Assembly: GCA_015064425.1 (NCBI GenBank)
Contig: SVSF01000053.1
Coordinates: 1 to 11,631, forward strand
Origin: Oscillospiraceae bacterium
GTDB taxonomy: Bacteria; Bacillota_A; Clostridia; Oscillospirales; CAG-272
DNA: 11,631 nt
Reading direction: 5' to 3'
Notes under the pieces: generated by a model
Seen by the model: only the letters and a program-made list of their open reading frames with translations
Told to the model about the DNA's origin: nothing
Databases searched by the model: none
Shown here: piece after piece, positions 1 through 8,595 of the stretch
How positions within the stretch are numbered: the stretch's first letter is position 1
Layout of the letters: each line of letters opens with the position of its first letter
Made by a program: the position numbers and the translations under genes

Positions 1-224
1 AAAGCATCAAATATTACTGTCTGGTAATGAGTGAGGAATATATCAGAAACCACTTTGCCGACATTAAGAAATATGCAAGAGTCATTGAAAATCGTTTGGA
101 TGATGAATGGTGCACAATGGAGAGTGTGTTAGCAGACAATTTAGAAATGTTAGCCCTTGCACAAGAGCATAATGTGAACTATATACTCATTGACGATAAG
201 TACGAAATCAATATTGAGTTATAA
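1..224 (+). CDS. 3' end of an unrecognised protein gene (5'-truncated by window edge)
   Basis: The reading frame is open from the first complete codon (base 3) to a TAA at 222-224, about 73 residues. The first ATG is at 27, but nothing resembling a ribosome binding site precedes it and the frame stays open upstream, so this is more likely the C-terminal end of a longer gene than a complete 65-residue protein. The visible part is soluble, acidic and mostly helical in character, and ends with a short beta-like segment (NYILIDDKYEINIEL). That ending is faintly like the C-terminus of P-loop small-molecule kinases, but no catalytic motif is in the window, so no function is assigned. It is followed at once by a hairpin terminator, so it is the last gene of its transcript. 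Confidence 0.6.
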   Translation, partial: SIKYYCLVMSEEYIRNHFADIKKYARVIENRLDDEWCTMESVLADNLEMLALAQEHNVNYILIDDKYEINIEL

Positions 225-258
225 CGATAAACCCCAATTTATCTAACAGAACAAGAAG

Positions 259-289
259 AACCCCGACAGACTTAAAATCTGTCGGGGTT
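259..289 (+). terminator. Intrinsic terminator after the first gene
   Basis: A 12-bp perfect stem (AACCCCGACAGA with TCTGTCGGGGTT) closes a 7-base loop and is followed by the T-rich stretch AATTATTTGTTT. It lies 34 bases past the stop codon of the plus-strand gene. The T tract is broken by A and G, but the GC-rich stem is strong. Confidence 0.85.
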
Positions 290-321
290 AATTATTTGTT
301 TACTCCGGAGAAAATTTTGCT

Positions 322-377
322 GATCCGTAGGGGCGTTCCGTAAACGCCCGTGCGAACAAAGTCGACCCCTACGTGGA
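322..377. repeat. Intergenic inverted repeat with nested hairpins, MITE-like or dispersed element
   Basis: An inner hairpin pairs GGGCGTT (331-337) with AACGCCC (343-349). An outer pair CGTAGGGG (326-333) and CCCCTACG (366-373) overlaps the inner one at 331-333, so two alternative folds are possible. No reading frame crosses it. Elements built around GTAGGGGCG...CGCCCG are, from memory, scattered between genes in many gut Clostridia. I infer that this is one copy, possibly an old miniature element. No target-site duplication could be made out. It fills most of the gap between the terminator at 259-289 and the relic gene at 384. Confidence 0.5.
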
Positions 378-383
378 GTTAGG

Positions 384-1558
384 TTAATGTTTCGTGATTT
401 CTTCGATAAGGGCGTCCAGCTTTCTGTGATGGCAATTTTTTATTTGTAGATAAGATATTTGCCTTTAGCTTGCAAAGAAACTGCACGGCATGTTTTACCT
501 GAAACGGTCTTTTCTTTGATCTCAAGCTCGCCCTCGGAGTTCTTGACTCCCTTACAGCACTCCGGTAAGATAAGAACCATGGGAGATGAAATTTCAAGCT
601 CTATTTCACCGTTATCCAAGAATTTGAAATTGCTCTCCGAACGTGCCTTCCAATACTTAGCAATATTGTCTGTCGTTGTTTTCCAAACTGCATAGTTCTT
701 CTCTCGGCAATAAGCCTTTATAACATCAATAGCGCCGTGTACGGCCTCGTCGTTTCCAAACTGTGTGCAGAAATAATGAGGATGTATAAAGAACTGACAT
801 ATTCTGCCGTATTTTGCTCCATCATCAATATATGAGCGAATTTTTTTGTCATCGGGAAATTTCACTCCGTCGTATCTTGGCTCATAGTAATTGATCGGTA
901 TCTCCATAGTTTCAACCAGGCGGTTACCGTCCTTTGGACTCAAGCACGAATAACGCGGGAAGGAAGTTCCAAAAGCATAGCCCTTCATATTAAAGGCATT
1001 TATATCATTCAGATCTACCTCAGCCATTTTATCGTTGTCCGCAATAACACCGCAGGATTCAAGCCAAGAAAGCCTTTCGGCAGTACTTCCGTCACGAACG
1101 AAGCAATGATTTACGTTTGTTACGGGATATATACCGAAATTTTTCTTAAATAGCTCAACCTGACGTTTCTGCTACTCTTCAGAATAAGGATAAGGCAAAA
1201 AGTTCGTGTGAAGAGCGAACTCGCATCCGTGAGAATGTAACTCATCAAAAATCTCTTTATCCATTACAAACTGTTCATCATTCGCAGGCATTGCATTAAT
1301 ATGATAAGGCAGTCCCACAGACTCCATATAATATACTGCCGTACGGTTTATTTCAACTCCGCTTGCATCATCATCACCGGAAAAATTTATGGCAAGATCC
1401 GGTATGCTTCCGTCTTCAAGAGGTGGAAGCGTATGCAATACGGGAACTCCCTCGTAAAGAAGGATCTGTCTCAATGTGTCACATACACGTCATTATAAGG
1501 CACAGAGCTGTCGTGGTCCACCGGGAGAGGACGCATATCCGGAACACGTCCAACGGAG
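384..1558 (-). pseudogene. Broken polysaccharide deacetylase-like gene (NodB-like fold)
   Basis: Two minus-strand open segments, 1474-1175 and 1171-443, lie in the same frame and are separated only by one TAG at 1172-1174. Joined, they read as one protein. Its features fit a NodB-type polysaccharide deacetylase: a strand ending in acidic residues (AINFSGDDDAS), then HSHGCEFALHTNF, where H..HT recalls the metal-binding motif, and later FFIHPHYF. Upstream, another frame continues sensibly (RVPDMRPLPVDHDSSVPYNDVYV, about 1545-1480), implying a frameshift near 1478-1490. Downstream of the TAA at 440-442, a shifted frame gives KLDALIEEITKH and ends at 384-386. The N-terminus is missing: near 1540-1558 the sequence gives way to an AraC fragment on the other strand. 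Family assignment rests on motifs read by eye and is moderate. That the gene is broken is more secure. Confidence 0.62.
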
Positions 1559-1674
1559 TATCTATGGCAGAGATAAGTGCCAAAATGAACTTTTCATCCC
1601 AGAACTATTTCTCTTCATTTTTCAAAAGAGAAACGGGTATGTCTCCAATGGAATACAGAAAGAAAAAAATATAA
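1540..1674 (+). pseudogene. C-terminal fragment of an AraC-family transcription regulator
   Basis: The last 40 or so codons, ending at TAA 1672-1674, match the second helix-turn-helix of AraC/XylS regulators. VSMAEISAKMNFSS is followed by NYFSSFFKRETGMSPMEYRKKK, with the characteristic YFS..FK...G.SP.EYR pattern. The sensor domain and the first helix-turn-helix are absent. Codons before about 1540 in this frame do not look like AraC and instead overlap the opposite-strand deacetylase relic. There is no ribosome binding site or plausible start for so short a DNA-binding piece. In clostridial sugar-use loci an AraC regulator is often divergent from the gene it controls, so this was probably the regulator of the neighbouring relic. 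Confidence 0.75.
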
Positions 1675-1693
1675 ACTCCATACCGAGCATTAA

Positions 1694-1722
1694 TTGCATT
1701 TTTACATTCATTATGTTATAAT
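1694..1722 (+). promoter_or_regulatory. Sigma-A type promoter for uvrBA
   Basis: TTGCAT (1694-1699) and a perfect TATAAT (1717-1722) are separated by 17 bases. They lie about 30 bases before a strong ribosome binding site (AAGGAGGAG, 1742-1750) and the uvrB ATG at 1754. No clear Gram-positive LexA box was seen around it, so SOS control is not shown here. Confidence 0.8.
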
Positions 1723-1753
1723 TTTTCTATAGCATTTTACGAAGGAGGAGTCT

Positions 1754-3733
1754 ATGGAAGGCTTCAAATTACACAGTTCCTATAAGCCCATGGGCGACCA
1801 ACCTGAGGCTATAGAAAAAATAAGCCGAGGTATCCTAAGAGGGGATAAAATGCAAACTCTTTTAGGTGTTACGGGATCCGGAAAGACCTTTACTATGGCA
1901 AATATAATCGCTAATGTAAACAGGCCAACCCTGGTACTTGCCCACAACAAGACTTTGGCGGCACAGCTCTGCACGGAATTTCGCGAATTTTTTCCCGAAA
2001 ATGCAGTCGAATACTTCGTTTCCTATTACGACTACTATCAGCCGGAAGCGTATATTCCCGGCAAAGACGTATATATTGAGAAGGATGCTCTTATTAACGA
2101 CGAAATAGACCGTTTAAGACATTCTGCCACCTCTGCCCTTTTTGAAAGAAGAGACGTTATTATTGTCGCTTCGGTATCTTGCATATATAGCCTTGGAGAT
2201 CCTCTTGAATATCAAAAGATGGTATTTGCTCTGCGTCCCAACCAAATAATGGAACGAGATGAACTTATAATGTCATTAGTCAAACTCGGCTACGAAAGAA
2301 ATGACCTTGAGCTTATGCGCGACAAGTTCAGAGTAAGGGGAGACGTAGTGGAGATCGTCCCTGCCTCCGTAAATAAGCATGCGGTAAGAGTTGAGTTTTT
2401 CGGGAATGAAATAGACCGTATATCAGAAATAAATACGGTAACCGGTGAGCTTATTCGCGACGTAAAATATATATCTATATATCCCACCTCTCATTATGCC
2501 GTAACGGATGAAAAGAGAGAGGATGCACTTGCAAAAATAGAGCAGGAAATGCTTGAAAGAATAAAATTCTTTGAATCCCAGAACAAGCTTATCGAAGCTC
2601 AAAGAATAGGTGAAAGGACCAGATATGACCTTGAAATGCTGCGAGAAATAGGTCACTGTTCCGGAGTTGAAAACTATTCGAGAGTTCTGTCGGGACGCGA
2701 ACCCGGATCTACCCCCTATACTCTTATTGATTATTTTCCAAAAGATTTTCTCCTTTTTGTGGATGAATCCCACGTTACCCTTCCTCAGGTAAGGGGAATG
2801 AGCGGAGGAGATCGTGCGAGAAAGACCAACCTAATTGAATACGGCTTCCGTCTTCCCTCGGCTTTCGACAACAGACCCCTATTTTTCGAGGAATTTGAGA
2901 AAAAAATAAATCAGGCGGTCTTCGTTTCCGCTACTCCCGCAGATTATGAAACGGAGCATTCTACCCAAACGGCTGAACAGATAATACGTCCCACCGGACT
3001 TCTTGATGCAAAGATAGAGGTACGTCCCACCAAGGGTCAGGTCGATGACCTTATTGGTGAAATATATAAGAGAAGTGAAGCGGGAGAAAGAGTTCTCATT
3101 ACCACGCTCACAAAATCTATGGCTGAAGATCTTACCGAATACCTTGAAAACAGAAAAATAAAGGTAAGATATATACATTTCAATATAGATACCATTGAAC
3201 GTATGGAAATCATACGCGATCTCCGCTTGGGAGTTTTTGACGTACTGGTAGGTATAAACCTCTTAAGAGAAGGGCTCGACCTTCCCGAGGTATCTCTCGT
3301 TGCGATACTTGACGCGGACAAACAAGGCTTCCTTCGTTCCACTACCTCCCTTATACAAACGATAGGAAGAGCATCAAGAAACGCAGAGGGCAAGGTAATA
3401 ATGTACGCCGACGAGATATCCGACTCAATGAGAGTAGCTATAGACGAAACGGAGCGCAGAAGAAAGAAGCAAGACAGCTATAACCAAGAGCACGGAATAA
3501 TCCCCAAGACTATAGTAAAGCCCGTTTATGACATAATAGATATGGGCGCAGATAAGGACAATGCCCTTTCCAAGGCGGAAAAAAAGAAACAGCAGGCAAA
3601 GAAGGATAAGAAACTTTCGGCAGAAGAAAAAAAGCAGCTTAAGGAAAAGCTTACGGCTGAAATGAAGCAGGCTGCCGCAGTTCTTGATTTTGAAAGAGCA
3701 ATAAGACTCAGAGACAGAATAAAGGAATTATAA
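1754..3733 (+). CDS. uvrB: Excinuclease ABC subunit B (UvrB)
   Basis: UvrB is the helicase-like subunit of bacterial nucleotide-excision repair. It is loaded onto damaged DNA by UvrA, verifies the lesion and then recruits UvrC to cut. All hallmarks are present in 659 residues, the usual length. The Walker A motif GVTGSGKT is at 38-45, and the beta-hairpin that clamps DNA follows as [10 protein letters not shown] near residues 92-101. The DESH Walker B is at 337-340, and helicase motif [11 protein letters not shown] at 535-543. A lysine-rich linker leads to the C-terminal UVR helical pair ([16 protein letters not shown]), which binds UvrC. The ATG at 1754 follows AAGGAGGAG at ideal spacing. 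uvrA starts 16 bases downstream in the same transcript. Nothing looks damaged. Confidence 0.98.
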   Translation: MEGFKLHSSYKPMGDQPEAIEKISRGILRGDKMQTLLGVTGSGKTFTMANIIANVNRPTLVLAHNKTLAAQLCTEFREFFPENAVEYFVSYYDYYQPEAYIPGKDVYIEKDALINDEIDRLRHSATSALFERRDVIIVASVSCIYSLGDPLEYQKMVFALRPNQIMERDELIMSLVKLGYERNDLELMRDKFRVRGDVVEIVPASVNKHAVRVEFFGNEIDRISEINTVTGELIRDVKYISIYPTSHYAVTDEKREDALAKIEQEMLERIKFFESQNKLIEAQRIGERTRYDLEMLREIGHCSGVENYSRVLSGREPGSTPYTLIDYFPKDFLLFVDESHVTLPQVRGMSGGDRARKTNLIEYGFRLPSAFDNRPLFFEEFEKKINQAVFVSATPADYETEHSTQTAEQIIRPTGLLDAKIEVRPTKGQVDDLIGEIYKRSEAGERVLITTLTKSMAEDLTEYLENRKIKVRYIHFNIDTIERMEIIRDLRLGVFDVLVGINLLREGLDLPEVSLVAILDADKQGFLRSTTSLIQTIGRASRNAEGKVIMYADEISDSMRVAIDETERRRKKQDSYNQEHGIIPKTIVKPVYDIIDMGADKDNALSKAEKKKQQAKKDKKLSAEEKKQLKEKLTAEMKQAAAVLDFERAIRLRDRIKEL

Positions 3734-3749
3734 AAACGGAGGACGCATC

Positions 3750-6593
3750 TTGGCAAACGATCAACTTATAATCAAGGGTGCAAGAACTCATAATTTAAAG
3801 AATATCGATCTTAAAATACCGCGCGACAAGCTGGTAGTCCTTACAGGTCTTTCGGGCTCGGGAAAATCATCCCTTGCCTTTGATACCATATACGCAGAGG
3901 GACATAGACGTTTTGTGGAATCTTTGTCATCTTACGCAAGAATGTTTTTGGGACAGCTGGACAAGCCCGATCTTGATCTTATCGAAGGGCTTTCTCCCGC
4001 TATATCCATTGACCAGAAAACGACTTCAAAAAATCCCCGTTCCACAGTAGGCACCGTCACAGAGATATACGATTATCTCCGACTTATGTATGCGAGAATA
4101 GGCATACCCCACTGTCCTGTTTGCGGAAAAGAGATAAGAAAGCAATCCATTGACCAGATAATCGACAGAATAATGCTGCTTCCCGAAGGAACCAAAATAA
4201 TGGTAAACGCCCCCATGGTCAGAGGGAAAAAGGGTATGCACGAGAAAATATTTACTGATGCAAAAAGATCCGGATATGTTCGTGTAAGGGTAGACGGAAG
4301 CATCTACGATCTTTCGGAAGAAATAAAGCTTGATAAAAACAAAAAGCACGATATTGACGTGATCATTGACCGCATTGTAATGCGAGAGAGTGTAAGAAGC
4401 AGACTTACCGACTCTGCAGAAACGGCGCTCAATCTTTGTGAAGGGAATTTGTGTATTTCCGTTATTTCATATCCCGAAGGATATGACGATACCGGAGATA
4501 AAGAACTCAGCTTTTCTCAGAATTACGCTTGCGAGGAGCACGGTATATCAATGCCGGAGCTTGAGCCCCATATGTTCTCATTCAACAATCCTAGAGGCGC
4601 TTGCCCTGAATGCTCCGGACTCGGTGAGATGCAGAGTATATCCGTAGAACGTATAATTCCGGACAGAAGTCTTTCTCTTAGGCAGTCCGCAATACAGTGC
4701 AACGGATTTAAAAGTGCAGATGAAGAGACCTGGATGGGGCCTCTTATGGAAGCGGTAGGCAAAAAGTACGGATTTAACCTCGACACACCCATCAATGATT
4801 ACACGGAAGAGGGGCTCAGAGCGCTCCTTTACGGAACAGGTCAGGAGCTATACACCGTAGACAGATATTTCGGAAAAACAGTACACCACCAAACCACGAA
4901 ATTTATCGGAATAATAAACATTATCGAGCAGAGAGCAAATGCTTTCCAAAACGAATACTATAACGATTTCCTTGAATTTAAGCCATGCCCCCACTGTCAT
5001 GGAGCGAGACTGCGCCCGGAGATGCTTGCAGTAACCGTAGGAGGAAAAAATATTCATGAATTTTGTCTGTTGTCTATAGACGAGGCTCTTGATTTTATTG
5101 AAAAATTAAAACTCGATCCTTCTGAAGAGACTATAGCAAGAGACATAGTAAAAGAGCTCAAGAGCCGACTTGGTTTTCTGAAAAATGTAGGTCTTAATTA
5201 TCTTACGCTTGCAAGAAAAAGCGGTTCTCTTTCCGGCGGAGAAGCGCAGAGGATACGCCTTGCCACGCAAATCGGAAGTGCACTTATGGGAGTACTCTAC
5301 ATTCTGGATGAGCCCAGCATCGGGCTCCACCAAAGAGATAACAGAAAACTTATCGCAGCTCTCAAGGAATTAAGAGACACCGGAAACTCCGTTATCGTTG
5401 TAGAGCACGACGAAGAGACCATGAACGAAGCGGACTATATCGTGGATATCGGACCGGGTGCCGGAATACACGGCGGTGAGATAGTGGCACAGGGAACTCC
5501 GGAAGAAATAAAAGCCTGTGTGGGTTCGGCTACGGGAGATTTTCTTTCCGGCAGACGTAAGATAGCCGTACCGGAAAAACGCAGAGACGGAAACGGTCAT
5601 TTTCTCCGTATCCTCGGTGCATCCGAAAACAACCTCAAGAATATTGACGTAAACATTCCCTTAGGTAAATTCGTATGTATAACCGGAGTATCCGGATCGG
5701 GAAAATCATCACTCATAAACTCTATACTGTATCAATCACTTGCAAAAACACTTAACCGCGCCACTACTTTCCCCGGAAAGCATAAAGGAATTGAAGGAAC
5801 AGAGCAACTTGACAAGGTAATAAATATAGACCAAAGTCCAATAGGAAGAACTCCTCGTTCCAACCCGGCAACCTATACCGGTGTTTTCGGAGATATAAGA
5901 GCTCTTTTTGCCAATACGAACGAAGCAAAGGCAAGAGCATACAAAGCAGACCGCTTCTCATTCAATCTAAAAGGTGGAAGATGTGAGGCATGCGAAGGAG
6001 ATGGCGTAAAGTGCATAGAAATGCATTTTCTTCCTGATGTCTACGTCACCTGTGACGTGTGCAAAGGTAAGAGATACAACAGAGATACCCTTGAAGTAAG
6101 ATACAAAGACAAAAATATATATGAGGTCTTGGAAATGACCGTAGAAGAAGCGGTAGGCTTCTTTGAAAACATTCCCAAGATCCGCAACAGACTCAAAACT
6201 ATATGCGAGGTAGGTCTCGGATACGTCAAACTCGGTCAATCCTCTACAACGCTTTCCGGTGGAGAGGCTCAAAGAATGAAGCTTGCTGCAGAGCTTTCAA
6301 AGAGAAGCACCGGAAGAACTGTCTATATTCTTGACGAACCTACTACGGGACTTCACAGTGCTGACGTTGAAAAGCTTCTTGCTGTATTGAACAAACTTGT
6401 AGATGCGGGGAATTCCGTAATCGTAATAGAGCATAATCTTGACGTGATAAAAACCGCCGACCATATTATAGACCTCGGTCCCGAAGGCGGTGACGGCGGT
6501 GGAAGAGTTATCGCAGAAGGAAGCCCCGAAAAGGTTGCCGAAACCGAAGGCTCCTACACCGGGCAATTCTTAAAGGAAATACTCAAAAGCTAA
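3750..6593 (+). CDS. uvrA: Excinuclease ABC subunit A (UvrA)
   Basis: UvrA is the dimeric ABC-type ATPase that scans DNA for bulky damage and delivers UvrB. The 947-residue protein has both ATPase modules. Walker A GLSGSGKS is at 33-40 and GVSGSGKS at 646-653. ABC signatures LSGGEAQR start at 494 and 835, and the first Walker B aspartate-glutamate is at 520-521 (LDEPSIGLH). The second zinc module is classic, with Cys745, 748, 768 and 771 (CX2C-X19-CX2C). The first zinc module reads Cys261, His264, Cys285 and Cys288, with His where Cys is usual. Translation starts at TTG (3750-3752), seven bases after GGAGG (3738-3742); no in-frame ATG is as well placed. It sits 16 bases after uvrB, so the two are co-transcribed. 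uvrC is not the next gene. Confidence 0.98.
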   Translation: MANDQLIIKGARTHNLKNIDLKIPRDKLVVLTGLSGSGKSSLAFDTIYAEGHRRFVESLSSYARMFLGQLDKPDLDLIEGLSPAISIDQKTTSKNPRSTVGTVTEIYDYLRLMYARIGIPHCPVCGKEIRKQSIDQIIDRIMLLPEGTKIMVNAPMVRGKKGMHEKIFTDAKRSGYVRVRVDGSIYDLSEEIKLDKNKKHDIDVIIDRIVMRESVRSRLTDSAETALNLCEGNLCISVISYPEGYDDTGDKELSFSQNYACEEHGISMPELEPHMFSFNNPRGACPECSGLGEMQSISVERIIPDRSLSLRQSAIQCNGFKSADEETWMGPLMEAVGKKYGFNLDTPINDYTEEGLRALLYGTGQELYTVDRYFGKTVHHQTTKFIGIINIIEQRANAFQNEYYNDFLEFKPCPHCHGARLRPEMLAVTVGGKNIHEFCLLSIDEALDFIEKLKLDPSEETIARDIVKELKSRLGFLKNVGLNYLTLARKSGSLSGGEAQRIRLATQIGSALMGVLYILDEPSIGLHQRDNRKLIAALKELRDTGNSVIVVEHDEETMNEADYIVDIGPGAGIHGGEIVAQGTPEEIKACVGSATGDFLSGRRKIAVPEKRRDGNGHFLRILGASENNLKNIDVNIPLGKFVCITGVSGSGKSSLINSILYQSLAKTLNRATTFPGKHKGIEGTEQLDKVINIDQSPIGRTPRSNPATYTGVFGDIRALFANTNEAKARAYKADRFSFNLKGGRCEACEGDGVKCIEMHFLPDVYVTCDVCKGKRYNRDTLEVRYKDKNIYEVLEMTVEEAVGFFENIPKIRNRLKTICEVGLGYVKLGQSSTTLSGGEAQRMKLAAELSKRSTGRTVYILDEPTTGLHSADVEKLLAVLNKLVDAGNSVIVIEHNLDVIKTADHIIDLGPEGGDGGGRVIAEGSPEKVAETEGSYTGQFLKEILKS

Positions 6594-6613
6594 AATAAAA
6601 TTTATTTAAAGGC

Positions 6614-6642
6614 TTGACTAAATCCTTTTTTTCAGTTATTAT
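6614..6642 (+). promoter_or_regulatory. Sigma-A type promoter for pepT
   Basis: TTGACT (6614-6619) and TATTAT (6637-6642) are separated by exactly 17 bases, and the pepT ATG lies 25 bases downstream of the -10 box. The TTG of this -35 element is in frame with pepT and open, and could be mistaken for a start codon. No convincing terminator separates it from uvrA, so some read-through from uvrBA is possible. Confidence 0.72.
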
Positions 6643-6667
6643 ATTATTGTTTTGGAAGGTTTTTCAA

Positions 6668-7882
6668 ATGAAAGCATACGAAAGATTTTTAAAATACGCA
6701 GTAATACCTACTATGTCCGATGAAGAAAGCGAGAGTACACCCAGTTCCTCAAAGCAATTTGTTCTTGCAAAGCTTCTGTGTAAGGAGCTTCTTGAGCTCG
6801 GACTTAAAGATGCACGTGTGGACGAGCACGGATATGTATACGCTTCTCTCCCCTCAAACGTAGATAAAGATATTCCCGCTGTAGGATTCATTTCGCATAT
6901 GGACACATCTCCCGATGCTCCTGACTTTGAAGTAAAGCCCCGCGTGTTGGAATACAAGGGCGGAGATATTCTTCTCAACGAAGAAAAGAATATCGTTATG
7001 AAGGTAAGCGATTATCCCTATCTTGAGGACCTTGTAGGAGATACCCTTATTGTTTCTGACGGCACGACTCTTTTAGGTGTTGACGATAAAGCGGGTATTG
7101 CCGAAATAATGACGGCTCTCGAAAAAATAATCGAAAGCAAAATACCGCACGGAAGGATATGTATCGGATTCACTCCTGACGAAGAAATAGGCAGAGGTGC
7201 GAATCTTTTTGACGTAGAAGGATTCGGAGCTGACTACGCCTATACTCTCGACGGAAATTACGTTGGCGAGATAGAATACGAAAACTTCAATGCCGCAGGT
7301 GCCTATGTGAAAATAAACGGTCTGTCGATACATCCCGGCACGGCGAAAGGCAGAATGAAAAACGCTTCTCTTATAGCCATAGAGTTCGATTCTCTTCTTC
7401 CTCCCGATGAAATACCCGTAAAAACAGAGGGATACGAAGGCTTTCATCATCTCTGCAGCATAAAAGGCAGAGTTGATTTTGCAGAGCTCGAATATATCAT
7501 CCGTGACCACGATATGGCTAAATTTGAAGAAAAGAAGAAACATTTCTGCAAGGTTGCAGAAATGATAAATGCCAAATACGGAGAAGGAACCGCAGAGCTT
7601 ACGTTAAAAGACAGCTACTTCAATATGAAGGAAGTCATCGAAAAGCATATGTATATCATAGACCGTGTAAGGGCAGCCCTGAAGGATATCGATGTTGAAC
7701 CGACTATCGTTCCCATAAGAGGGGGTACAGACGGAGCAAGACTTTCATTTATGGGTCTTCCCTGCCCCAACCTCGGAGTAGGAGGAAACAATTATCACTC
7801 CCGTTTTGAATATGCTTCCGTAAGCCAAATGGAAAAAGCTTCCGACCTTGTTGTACAAATAATAAAAAATTTAAATCTATAA
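6668..7882 (+). CDS. pepT: Peptidase T, tripeptide aminopeptidase (M20 family)
   Basis: PepT is a cytosolic di-zinc aminopeptidase that removes the N-terminal residue from tripeptides, finishing peptide use. From ATG 6668 it is 404 residues, close to the roughly 408 of the E. coli enzyme. The metal-site residues line up: His77 in SHMDTSPDAP, Asp139 in LLGVDDKAG, the EE pair at 172-173 (DEEIGRGA), Asp195 in TLDG and His377 in NNYHSRFE. The dimerisation lid has the family motif IHPGTAKGRMKNA. An in-frame TTG at 6614 would add 18 hydrophobic residues, but it lies in the -35 box and has no binding site. The ATG at 6668 follows GGAAGG at eight bases. A small membrane-protein gene follows after 18 bases. 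Confidence 0.96.
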   Translation: MKAYERFLKYAVIPTMSDEESESTPSSSKQFVLAKLLCKELLELGLKDARVDEHGYVYASLPSNVDKDIPAVGFISHMDTSPDAPDFEVKPRVLEYKGGDILLNEEKNIVMKVSDYPYLEDLVGDTLIVSDGTTLLGVDDKAGIAEIMTALEKIIESKIPHGRICIGFTPDEEIGRGANLFDVEGFGADYAYTLDGNYVGEIEYENFNAAGAYVKINGLSIHPGTAKGRMKNASLIAIEFDSLLPPDEIPVKTEGYEGFHHLCSIKGRVDFAELEYIIRDHDMAKFEEKKKHFCKVAEMINAKYGEGTAELTLKDSYFNMKEVIEKHMYIIDRVRAALKDIDVEPTIVPIRGGTDGARLSFMGLPCPNLGVGGNNYHSRFEYASVSQMEKASDLVVQIIKNLNL

Positions 7883-7900
7883 ACTGCAAAGGAGAAAACT

Positions 7901-8497
7901 ATGGAATTCCCGCTTATAATTGCCACACTTTTACTTATGTTTGCTATCTTCTCGATACAGTCTTGGGGAGCACGTATCGGAGCACTTGCCCTTCTCGTTG
8001 TAATTTGGGCAGTATCTCCTCACATACACTACGCTATAATTAAATCAAGAACAAAGTCCAAGATCACTTCAGCGTGCAAAAAGTACAATGCAAAGCTCCA
8101 GTTCACAAAAGATGAAAGCTATGACTTTTCTGCTGAGACTGACGACGTTATTTACAAAGTAAAATTTATAAACACACGATATCATGCTCAGGTCATAAAC
8201 ATCTTCAACGACGGAAAATTTTACAGGGAATATTTCTTTGCTCTCTTCGGAAAAGTAAAGATAAAACTCCCTATTCATTTTAAAACCAAAATGAAGGATT
8301 TCCCCAAGATAGAACTTAGCAATAACGGCAAGAAAGAAATTCTATGTTACATATTTGTAAAAGAACCTATTTCCATTCTTTATACCGCAGTTAATAAACC
8401 CGAGCAGATACACAATCAGGAAGAACTGTTCGGTCACACATGTTACACAGTACAGGGCTTTATAAACAGAATAACAGGCGAATACAAGCATATATAA
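7901..8497 (+). CDS. Uncharacterised small membrane protein with two N-terminal helices
   Basis: I do not recognise this 198-residue protein. Residues about 4-20 and 24-44 are strongly hydrophobic and form two closely spaced membrane segments. They are followed by a lysine/arginine-rich stretch (KSRTKSK) that suggests the remaining 150 residues lie in the cytosol. That part is basic, rich in beta-forming residues and aromatic residues (REYFFALFGKVKIKLP), with no catalytic motif I can name. The start is well supported: AAAGGAG at 7888-7894 lies six bases before the ATG. It begins 18 bases after pepT and ends just before a terminator, so it is the last gene of the pepT transcript. A function linked to peptide use cannot be inferred from position alone. 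Confidence 0.85.
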   Translation: MEFPLIIATLLLMFAIFSIQSWGARIGALALLVVIWAVSPHIHYAIIKSRTKSKITSACKKYNAKLQFTKDESYDFSAETDDVIYKVKFINTRYHAQVINIFNDGKFYREYFFALFGKVKIKLPIHFKTKMKDFPKIELSNNGKKEILCYIFVKEPISILYTAVNKPEQIHNQEELFGHTCYTVQGFINRITGEYKHI

Positions 8498-8498
8498 G

Positions 8499-8533
8499 AA
8501 AAAAGGATACGGAAAAATTCCGTATCCTTTTTT
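8499..8533. terminator. Bidirectional terminator between convergent pepT and prmA units
   Basis: A 10-bp stem GGATACGGAA / TTCCGTATCC with a 3-base loop is flanked by A6 on the left (8499-8504) and T6 on the right (8528-8533). It therefore gives a hairpin plus U-tract in both directions. It begins two bases after the stop of the small membrane-protein gene and 62 bases beyond the prmA stop codon on the other strand. Confidence 0.92.
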
Positions 8534-8595
8534 CTGTCTCAATGAGTGTTTGATAGTATGAATACTTCGTATTTCATATCTAAGCCATCTCAATA

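Noticed and set aside
1172..1174. TAG reassigned as a sense codon
   Set aside because: All intact genes in the window lack in-frame TAG, and the split gene carries other lesions, so ordinary decay is simpler.
1301..1498. Plus-strand open frames over the deacetylase relic
   Set aside because: They mirror the minus-strand coding sequence and have no binding site or recognisable protein.
1675..1753. LexA/SOS operator in front of uvrB
   Set aside because: Looked for a GAAC-type inverted repeat around the promoter and saw none.
6608..6632. Possible terminator after uvrA (AAAGG/CCTTT followed by Ts)
   Set aside because: Only a 5-bp AT-rich stem, and it overlaps the pepT promoter; too weak to call.
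6614..6667. In-frame TTG that would extend pepT by 18 residues
   Set aside because: It coincides with a good -35 box (TTGACT), has no ribosome binding site, and the extension is not part of the PepT family. ATG 6668 is better.
8539..8577. 12-codon minus-strand ORF (MKYEVFILSNTH) between prmA and the terminator
   Set aside because: No ribosome binding site and too short to judge; most likely chance.
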